In this document: piece after piece, positions 39,511 through 47,058 of the stretch
Layout: every line of letters starts with the position of its first letter
How positions within the stretch are numbered: the first letter of the stretch is position 1
NCBI GenBank assembly: GCA_001584585.1
Contig: LSYV01000055.1
Location: 421,811 to 468,868, forward strand
From: Gonium pectorale
Lineage: Eukaryota > Chlorophyta > Chlorophyceae > Chlamydomonadales > Volvocaceae
Reading direction: 5' to 3'
Length of the DNA stretch: 47,058 nt
Notes under the pieces: model-generated
Told to the model about the DNA's origin: nothing
Databases searched by the model: none
The model's input: the letters and a program-made list of their open reading frames with translations, nothing else
Translations under genes and position numbers: made by a program

Positions 39511-39786
39511 GTACAGACGCCTTGGGAGGGAAACAACGTAAACCATCCTATAATGTGTCTGCGCGTTCGTCTTCGGTGACGGGCCCCCCCGTCCCCTTAA
39601 TACTACGCCAGGGTGACACACCCGGCGTTCGCTTATTATTATTATTTCTCACATGCCACGCTAATGCACCGCCGCTTAGTCCTCTGTGCTCACTGCGCCG
39701 TGGTGCCGCCCGATCGGTGTGTCCCGGTCCCCGTTTCCTTCGATACCCTGACGCAACATGCTGCGCGCAGGTGGTTCCTTCCATAA

Positions 39787-39832
39787 ATCCGTCCGTGGAT
39801 CCGTCCGTGAATCCGTCCGTCCGTCCGTTTAT
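39787..39832. repeat. 12-bp (ATCCGTCCGTGA) minisatellite
   Basis: About three 12-bp units running into simple (CCGT)n. Confidence 0.8.
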
Positions 39833-40385
39833 GCAAGCAGCTTCGACTCGACGTCTGGAGACACGTTTGGGCCCAAGCCCTGCGTCGCCCGCTTGAGCCC
39901 GCCGCCTGCTCCAGCGGCGCCACCGCCCGCAGCTCCCCGCCCGGGCCGCACTAGCCTCTCCACCCGGCACCGAACAACGCAAGGGACAGCGTCCCCACCC
40001 TCGACCCCCTGCCGCGCCGCAACAGGCCTCCCCCCACCCCCCGCCCGCTGGCGCTCCCTCCTCCAACGCAGCGATAGTGCAGTTGCAACCCAGCGCTTGA
40101 CGATCACGCAACCACACCGCGCACTGAGAAGATGTTGGCACCGCCGACGGCCACGGCCCGCCGCGAAGCGCCCGCCACCCCCGCGGTGGCCTTGCCATTG
40201 GCCGCCGTCTGCTGTGCGGCGGCCGCCGCTGGCGCCACCACTGCTGGCGCCACCAGGCTGCCAAACAGCCTCGCCAGGTCCACCCAGTGCCAGTGGCTTC
40301 GGCGGCGGAGGCCGTCCACGGCGTCGGCGGCGGCCGCCAGCGTGCGGGCCAGCGGCTCCGGAACCTGCGGGTGGTAGCAGCGATG

Positions 40386-40640
40386 GGTTGCGGAGGGTTG
40401 TGGGTGTGTGGGTTGCGGAGGTTTATGGGTGTATGGGTTGCGGAGGTTGTGGGTGGGTGTGCGGGTTGCGGAGGTTGTGGGTGGGTGGGTTGCGGAGGTT
40501 GTGGGTGGGTGGGTTGCGGAGGTTGTGGGTGGGTGGGTTGTGGAGGGTTGTGGGTGGGTGGGTGGGTTGCGGAGGTTTATGGGTGTATGGGTTGCGGAGG
40601 TGTATGGTTGGGTGTGTTGCGGAGGGTTGTGGGTGGGTGG
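40386..40640. repeat. ~25-bp minisatellite in an intron of the 40104-44127 gene
   Basis: About ten units of GGGTTGCGGAGGTTGTGGGT with variable length (24-28 bp; some TTTATGGGTGTATG variants) lie against the acceptor side of intron 40365-40858. Confidence 0.85.
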
Positions 40641-41556
40641 GTGCGCCGGCGAGGGGGGAGGCGGCTCTAACCAAGAGCTCCAGCCCAGAGTGACAGACCT
40701 CAAGAGTGGGTCAGGCGAGGATGGGATCCGCGCAACGGGGGCCGCCCAGCCCGGGCCGCCTTGTGAGTGCCTACAACCCCACGCAGCCCTCTGCCCTTCT
40801 TGGAAACCCCGCCAAAGGAGCGCGGCGGCGGCCCACAAACAGTAGGTGCGCTCCGCACCTTTGCCCGCAGGTCCTCCATGGTGACGGTGGCCTTGGGGTC
40901 GGCGGCCTTGATGCGAGCCAGCTGCCGCCGCGCCGGCCCCTCCACGTTGAGCAGACGGTGGCAGTGGCACAGCTGCGGGAGGGGGCGGGGAGGGAGGGAG
41001 GGTGGGTGCGTGCGTGTTGGTTGGTGGGCGGGAGGGTGGATTGGGGTAATGAAGATTGGGGGTGGTGTGTGGGGCGGGTGGAGGGACGATGGGGAATAAA
41101 AGGGGGGCCCACCGATGTGGGGTCGTAAGGGCGGGGCGGGGCTAGCTTACCGCGGTTCGTCGCCGCCCTCGCAACCAGGAGCGCACGGGGACCCATAGGC
41201 TGGGTGCGGCCTCCTTCCGTCGCATCGCATCGCATCGCCGCCCTCGCCCCGGCCCGTCAACCCACCAGTAACCGCACCCCCGGCCAGCGCCCAACACCCG
41301 TACTACTGCCTACACGTGTGCGGCTATGCCGTATCCCGTACACCCTCCGTGCCTGGAAGTACAGCTCCCGCTCGCCCAGTGCGCGCCGCAGCAGCACGCC
41401 CGCCCGCGCCGGGTCGGGGTGCGAGCAGCGATCGGGGCCGCCGCCGCCGCCGCCGTCCGCCGCCTCCTCGCCCGCACCGCCCGCCGGCGGCCGCAGCACC
41501 GCCCCCCGACAGCCGCCCGCCGCGTCGGCCGTCTCGTCGTCGGGGCGCAGCAGTCC

Positions 41557-41563
41557 GTCGTAG
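41557..41563. repeat. Target-site duplication, left copy
   Basis: GTCGTAG immediately left of the transposon, repeated exactly at 43443-43449. On the coding strand it reads CTACGAC (Tyr-Asp of the interrupted exon). Confidence 0.85.
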
Positions 41564-43442
41564 CGGAGGGGTGTACAGGATTAGGATTGGTTTGGGGGCC
41601 GGTCAGGGTTTATCCTGGGGATTGATGGACAGGGGCATATTTCTATCCTGGGATTGAGGGATTGGAGGATTGACGGATAGGACGGGGCCGAACAGGATTG
41701 GGGATTGGGGTCCAGGTTGCGGCGTGGGATTGAGGATTGAGGATTGGGCCTACTTCTGGATTGCCCACTTTGGTCGGGATTGCCGGGGGGGTTGTCGTCA
41801 GTAGGGGCTGTAGGGGCGGACCTTGACTGTGAGGCGTTACTGTTTGCTGTACACAACCTGGCTCGTTTAACTGGCTACCCCGCGAGCGTCGCCTGCATTG
41901 CCGTCGTGCGCTGCTGTGCGCTCCCTGTGTTGCCCAAACCATAGTGGTAAGGACTGCTCGAAGGGGGCGTGTATGCACCCTTATGCACACGGTTTTGGAG
42001 AACGGGGAGGAGATGGGTCTGGCGACACGTCAGGCGGCGGCTTGTGTCCCACTTCGGCCGCTGACGACGAGGAGCTAACTATGCTTTTCGTTGAGAAACA
42101 CGTAGCGATCGCGACGCTGTTTCCCCTAACGTCAGTAGAACCGCAGAGCTGACCACGGCAGCACAACTCAATTCTATCCCAAAGCCTTAGATCCGGCGCA
42201 GGGCTAGGTTCCTGTAGTAACCGCCAAAGGCGCATGGGTTGTGAGCCGTGGCTCCCAACACCCAAGTCTTCCAACTCTTGCGTAGTCCGGCGGGTACATG
42301 AACTGTAAACCTTATTAGACAATGACGGCTGCATATATTTCAATGAACGGCTAGTTCACTGCTCTGGTTCACAGTCGCTAACATGCCTGGTTGAAGCCAT
42401 TATGTGTTTATTTGACGCGATAGCTCTTGGGCGGTCACACAGTGTATAGCTGACCTGTGTGGTGCTGTGTAGGCTGGCCGGTACGGGACAGGGTCCGCGC
42501 GGATTGCCGCACGCATAGACCCATGCAAAATATAGTATATCTGCGCTATATACAACTGTATCATAAAATACCTACACGCGCTGGAGGCTGGACAAGAACT
42601 GTGTTTCCATGGACTTGGGAGCACAGGCGATGTGCCGCTGATGATCACGTAGCCTAACCTAGGGCTGCAGCGTCTCGATCGACCCTTGTGAGGGACGTGA
42701 GGACATGTGATCCGGCGGCTCCTTGGTCCACATTTCTATCCTACATCTTATCGTCGGCCCGATATCCCCAGTAGTTCTAATGGCAGGTCGACCAAATCAA
42801 TCTGTTTCTCCGAAGCGGTGCTGGCTGAGGAACTGATGGCACAATCACCATCTCCCCCCCGTGACCCGTGACCCGCACTGAGGCCCTCCCTCCACCTGGC
42901 CCCTTTCCCTCTTCAAGAAGAATGAAAATTGAGGGTCACGTGACCGATGTGTGTCTCTGTCAGGAAGTGCCGCCGCCCGTGGTTCGGCTGCTGCGGGGTT
43001 TCAATGCGTTGGGATGGGGTTGGGGATTATTACTGGCAGGGGGGGCCCTCCCTTACTCCTCTGGCAGTGATGTCAGCCCGAGGGCCAATATGCAAACCGG
43101 CAGACCAGCAAACTCTAAGAGCATCATTCGCATCCATATGATACTGCACAAGGGCTTCAGGCCCCTTTCAGTCAGGCTGCGGCAAAGGATTGCCTGCAGG
43201 TGGGATTGCCAAGCTGCCGACTGGGATTGAGGGATTGGGGTTTGGCCGACCCCCGGGAGACGGGGGATTGAGGGATTGGAAGTAGGATTACCAGATTGAA
43301 GGATTGGGGATTGGCCGTGCACGTGGGATTGCTAGCTAAAGGATTGAGTTACCCCACCCTGCCGTGGGATTATCCCCGGGCCCGGATTGCCTGACCGGCC
43401 CTTTCTGCGGGATTGCCGGATTACCCGCTGTGCACCCCTCCT
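41564..43442. mobile_element. Non-autonomous TIR DNA transposon (1879 bp) inserted in an exon
   Basis: The left end CGGAGGGGTGTACAGG is matched in inverted orientation at the right end (AGGAGGGGTGCACAGC); 13 of 14 core positions of GGAGGGGTGYACAG agree. A 7-bp target duplication GTCGTAG flanks it. Both subterminal regions (about 41575-41775 and 43200-43425) are packed with GGGATTG/GGATTG motifs. No ORF inside resembles a transposase, so it should depend on an autonomous relative. TIR and 7-bp duplication do not settle the superfamily (hAT-like elements usually make 8 bp). Confidence 0.88.
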
Positions 43443-43449
43443 GTCGTAG
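43443..43449. repeat. Target-site duplication, right copy
   Basis: GTCGTAG immediately right of the transposon; identical to 41557-41563. Confidence 0.85.
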
Positions 43450-44649
43450 TATCGGGAGACCGCCTCGCGGGAGCGGAGGAGGACCTGGGGTGGTGGGCGG
43501 GGGCCGGGGGGCGGGGCGCGTGAAGGTGGGGATGGGTGGTGTTGGTGTTGGTGGGGAGGTGATGGTGGGCGTGGGTTACGGGACCGGTTTCGGTGCTGTG
43601 TTAATGCGGTGCTGGTGCGGGGCAGCGCAGTGTGGGCGAGTGTGGGAAAGCACGACGGGTGGCAAGTCGGCCGAAAAAGCTGTGACTCCGAACGGCCGGT
43701 CTCCCCATCGCCTCCCGTCTGGTTCGCGCCGCCCCAGCCCCCAGCCCCAGCCCCCGTGCTGCCGTAGCCCAAGCTGTGCCTGCCCTCCTCAAGGTGGCAC
43801 GCGACTGAGGCGGCGTGCAGGGCGCCCCGCGCCCCCCCCTTCCCCAAACGTGACACGCAGTGGTGTCGCAACCCGCCCTTCCCCACCCGCCGTCAAGCAT
43901 GACACGCACGACGGGGGCCGTGCCTGTGCATCTGTGTTTGTCCCCCCCCACCACACACACACCTGGTTCACTAGCGCCGCGGGGCTGACCCTCTCCTCCT
44001 CCACGCCCAGCGCGTCGGGCGGCGTGAGCAGGTGCTCGGGCACGACGACGCCGCGGAGCAGCTCGTCCACACCGCGCAGGGGGAAGGTGGTGCCGCCGGG
44101 GCTTGTCAGCAGCAGCGGGGCGCACGACTGGGGGGGGAGGGGGCCGGGGGTGTTGGGTGGAATGTCGGGTTTGGCTTGGGGAGGCGTGCGCGGGGGTGGG
44201 GCGGGATGGGTGTAGGGCAGTCGGGGGTCGGTCGGGGGTTTGGGAATGGGGGGGGGGGGAAGAGGGTGATGCACAGGATTCAGTGGCGAAACACCTTATC
44301 CCCTCCCCTCCCATACGCTCCCCTCCCTCTCCCTGGACAACCGCACAAGCGCTCAAACGTGTGCGACGAAGACCGAAGAGGCGGTGGGGCGTGGGCAGGG
44401 CTGAGAGGGAGCTTGTGCGTGCGGAATGTGCGGTGCGACGGGGCGGGCGACAGAGGGAGCTCAACCGCGGGTGCCGGGTGGGTGGAGACTGAGAAGGCCA
44501 GGCCGTGCAGCTGCTGTGCATTGGCGAGAGGAGCCGAGAGCTGGGCGGCTTGGGCTACGGTGGGCATTTGACCTGGGCGGAGGGGGCTCGGGGAGGTGCG
44601 TGAGGAGCCTTGAGGAGCGCCCAGCCACCGGCACAGCTGGGCACAGCGG

Positions 44650-44811
44650 CAATCCACGCACGTCTTTTGCGAGTGCCCGAGTTACGAGCAGCTCCGAGAC
44701 CAGTTTGAGGGGGCCTTGAGTTTTAGGCATCGAGACATGATAGCTATTATGAAGGAGGCTCCGCCAGCTGCAGTGGGAGCCTACCTGCAGGCTGTCTGGG
44801 GCACTCACTAG
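44650..44811 (+). pseudogene. Non-LTR reverse-transcriptase C-terminal tail (copy B)
   Basis: An uninterrupted 53-codon frame ending at TAG: QSTHVFCECPSYEQLRDQF, then RHRDMIAIMKEAPP and YLQAVWGTH. The pattern suits the zinc-knuckle tail of LINE-type polyproteins. The upstream frame closes within a few codons, so only the 3' scrap remains. It is better preserved than in copy A. Confidence 0.45.
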
Positions 44812-45057
44812 ACACGCCATACTTCGGCGTCACGCGCTGAATGATCCGCGGTAGAGACGGGGACCATGACCCGCCCCTTCATCCCAATATTTGCACTTCG
44901 TCCATGGGCCCCCCGCCTTTGTCGGACGCGCAACCTGCTACCTGTCCGCACCGACCTTACTTGAATCCCATACTTTGCCACCTACACCCTGCGCCACCCG
45001 CCCATGCCCCACCGCTGCGGCCCCCGCCCTTCCCCGCCGCCCCCCCCACACACACAG

Positions 45058-45097
45058 GGTAAAGAGTAACTTCAAGGTTGCAGAGCTGCCCTGCTAA
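45058..45097 (+). pseudogene. Degenerate copy of the last exon of the small secreted protein gene
   Basis: Follows the same CACACACAG acceptor as the exon at 33143. It reads VKSNFKVAELPC then stop instead of VKFNFKVAEGNGK. A substitution changes Phe to Ser and a deletion removes the true end. It has no upstream exons. Confidence 0.6.
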
Positions 45098-46219
45098 ACG
45101 AGCTCGCACGAGCTCATCCCCCCCTGTAGCGGTTCTCGACGAGGCACGCAACTCGTGTATGCGTGTGCGGCCGTTGAGAAAGCGAGCGTCCGGTCGAGTG
45201 TGAAAGCACGGTGAAAGCACGGCTTGTGCGAGTATGATTAGCGCGTGTTTGATTAGGTTTTAAAATTGCAGCTGATGCATGACGAGTAGGCGTGTCCGCG
45301 GACTCGCTTCAAGTACGGCAAAGGCGCACGTACGGCTCCTGCGTGGCGGCCAGCGCGTGGGGTCAGTACGAGAGGGCCGTACAACACCGTACTGCACAAG
45401 CACGGCACGGTGTCCGCCGATCCATCGTTGATGCTGGTGTGTAGGTGTGGTGGAGGAGGCGTGGATGCGGCGGGCGCGGGTCGAGCTGGCGCGGAACGGC
45501 GCCAGGCTGCCGGCGCGGGTGTATACGAGCTGGCTTGGGACCGCCGTACGCCAACGGTCGCTTGTAACAGCGACGGTACACGTCATCGGCTGCCGATTTA
45601 CGTGGCCACCACGCGCGGACTATTGCTCCGTGTCCAATGCACTACCGTGGCCACACTGCAATGGCCCATTGCATCCATGTTCCTCCTTCGCTACGCCGCA
45701 CTTCCGTGCAGCAGAGAGGTTTCCTGGGAGTCCCTGGCGGATATATGCAGACCACACAGCCGACCGCAACTCTCCGAGTCGTGGGTGGGCCGGGCTTCGC
45801 CACGGACTACAACTGGGCCCGATGCATCCTGGCCACTTCGCTGTGGTCTGTCATGGACTGACGGTGCACGCCTTGAACGCAAAAGGCCCTGTACGGGCTG
45901 GCTGCCAGCATCACATGAGTGTTAATAGTTTTGTCACGCTGACGAGGCTCGATGCCGGACCCATGGTATGCACACGCAAGCTTATCCCGACTCTGTAATG
46001 GGACTAAAAGAGCACTCTTTCAACTGACCCGGAGTAAGCCACTTCAAACATTCCTGGATCCAACAACACTGTCGTGGCCAACATCAGAGTATCGTGGACC
46101 ATGCCACCACACACGCGCTGCAACCGCCACATGTCACCCGCCCAGCGGCACAAGCTCGCGCCTTCAAAGGTCCATCTACCGCATACAGCAGCTGACGCGA
46201 GGCAAAATGACTCACGGCC

Positions 46220-46308
46220 CGTCGAGTTTGTTGGCCGGCCACAATAGCGTGAGTCACTCCGTGAGTCACGGATGTTATGCTTCGTGTGGCTGGCCAACAA
46301 ACTCGACG
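46220..46308. repeat. Short inverted repeat specific to copy B
   Basis: The arms 46220-46243 and 46285-46308 are reverse complements at 23 of 24 positions (CGTCGAGTTTGTTGGCC core). The spacer contains GTGAGTCAC twice. Copy A has only the right-hand arm sequence. Confidence 0.85.
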
Positions 46309-46770
46309 CACCGAGGGCATATCGAATGGGGCAGAGCCCTGTGGTGCCATGCGAGCTGGCCCCCTGAATGCCCAAGTTGCCCTACGCAAACTCCTCGGTT
46401 AGCCTGGCTGCCTACAGCGTAGTCCCCTGAGGAACAGAGAAAGCGGATGCTTACCCCCAAGAAATACGCAGAGCCGCAAGGGTCCATAGCTGTTCTCCAA
46501 AACTGCGAGCACCAACAAACTCCTGGAGCGGGGAGAGGCAAGCCTGCTGCGCGCATGACGTGAGCGCTTGCACGTCCACTACAGTCACCATGCAAGAAGC
46601 ATGCTTAGAAGATGCTACGTAAACTGCCTTGCCAGACCCCGGACCAGCCTCACAGGCTTGCCTGAAACCAAGGCACTCAGTATGCGACCCACGTGCACGA
46701 ACACCACAACCGCGTTCTCTGACGACGCAACTGCCACTGACTCCCTGTGCTACCACGCTCTCGGGCAAGC

Positions 46771-47058
46771 GGGGGGCGGCGCGGGGGGGGGCCGGGGGGT
46801 GGCAGTTGGGACAGGCCGTTGGTCGTTGGACCCGGTGGGTGGTAGTTGGGCCGGGCCGAAGGCGGATGGCGCGAGGACCGGCAGCGGATAGGCCGCGCCG
46901 CCGGTGGGGAGCAACGGAGGGTAATGAGGTGTGGCGAAGGACGGGGGGCAGCCGAGGGCAGTCGGGGACAGCAGACCTGTACAAAAGAGAGCAGGCAAAA
47001 AAGGAGAGAAACCTGCACAGAAAGAGGGAGCCCGCCTCTACGGCCATACACGCCCGAA
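46771..47058. other. Right edge, unassigned
   Basis: Begins where copy B loses identity to copy A, with a G-rich run. It then holds purine-rich DNA without a supportable ORF. On the minus strand it could contain an upstream exon of the 40104-44127 gene, but I see no convincing one. Confidence 0.4.

Larger units (their letters stand above)
38254..40103. other. Gap with repeat debris
   Basis: Contains the second dispersed repeat (39330-39510), a weaker related block at 39020-39140 and a short minisatellite at 39787-39832. It also holds the 3' flank of the minus-strand gene ending at 40104. No supportable gene. Confidence 0.5.
40104..44127 (-). pseudogene. Unrecognised gene (3' part, 264 codons) with one exon split by a transposon
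   Basis: Exons on the minus strand: 44127-43963 (55 codons); 43484-43443 continuing at 41556-41344 (14 + 71 codons); 40972-40859 (38); 40364-40104 (86 + stop). All are phase 0. The first piece (SCAPLLLTSPGG...EELLR-like helices...SPAALVNQ) and the split exon (VLLRSREAVSRYYD then GLLRPDDETADA...ALGERELYFQARR) look like a helical globular protein with a Gly/Ala-rich loop. Then come LCHCHRLLNVEG, MEDLRAK and HWHWVDLARLFGSLV, and an Ala-rich tail. I do not recognise the family. Upstream exons must lie right of 44128, beyond or within the duplicated segment. With the insertion present, the frame from 43484 runs into a stop within the element. At the other end a TAA stands in frame shortly before the junction with no AG acceptor between. 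This allele is therefore probably broken. Confidence 0.6.
44368..46770. repeat. Duplicated segment, copy B
   Basis: Second copy of 32476-34812, in the same orientation. It begins 240 bases upstream of the exon at 43963-44127 of the minus-strand gene, so it probably lies in an intron or the 5' region of that gene. It differs from copy A by scattered substitutions, small indels and an extra palindrome at 46220-46308. Some parts (the retroelement tail) are better preserved here than in A. Confidence 0.9.

Noticed and set aside
41564..43442. Treating the insertion as a normal intron
   Set aside because: Its borders are inverted repeats and a target duplication rather than GT-AG. No acceptor lies between the last in-frame stop and the resumed coding sequence.
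44368..46770. Simple LINE 3' transduction as the origin of copy B
   Set aside because: The copy runs about 1.2 kb past the TGTAA motif, and I see neither a poly(A) tail nor a clear target duplication. A plain segmental duplication explains it equally well.

Overview
The window looks like nuclear DNA of a volvocine (Chlamydomonas/Volvox-type) green alga. Genes have many short GC-rich introns with GTGCGG/GTGAGC donors and pyrimidine-rich CAG acceptors. Stop codons can be followed by a TGTAA polyadenylation motif. Coding exons carry long Ala/Pro/Gly/Gln tracts, and introns are full of minisatellites and mobile-element debris. There are no bacterial operons. I saw no rRNA, tRNA or CRISPR array.

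Layout, left to right: (1) 826-2813 (+), a secretory-pathway glycosyltransferase of the nucleotide-diphospho-sugar transferase (GT77-like) type, with a TATA box, a 5'UTR intron and a tiny upstream ORF. (2) 4056-11395 (-), a large CCR4/PDE12-type EEP nuclease (deadenylase-like) whose 11 exons join in phase. It carries an N-terminal BRCT-like segment and a very long low-complexity linker; its 5' end is unresolved. (3) 14647-16093 (+), an unrecognised acidic two-exon protein with a good TATA box and TGTAA signal. (4) 17320-21209 (+), a seven-exon bZIP-type transcription factor with an altered basic region. (5) 23547-29550 (+), NADP-dependent isocitrate dehydrogenase in ten exons (414 aa, complete), with a 28-bp minisatellite and a ~430-bp foldback in its introns. 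(6) 31568-33185 (+), a small secreted protein; intron 2 contains a decayed reverse-transcriptase tail. (7) 35113-37223 (-), a three-exon protein with an N-terminal coiled coil and a possible PD-(D/E)XK-like C-terminal domain. (8) 40104-44127 (-), an unrecognised protein (3' part only). One of its exons is split by a 1.88-kb terminal-inverted-repeat transposon flanked by a 7-bp target-site duplication.

Two large rearrangements stand out on the right. The transposon at 41564-43442 has a footprint so clear that removing it plus one target duplication restores the reading frame. A ~2.4-kb segment (32476-34812) was copied to 44368-46770, carrying a degenerate copy of the last exon of gene 6 and the retroelement scrap.

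The genes do not form a pathway. Their neighbourhood is an ordinary eukaryotic mix: primary metabolism, mRNA turnover, transcription and secretory glycosylation. All exon borders were worked out by eye from splice consensus, phase and family resemblance. They are predictions, without transcript support.
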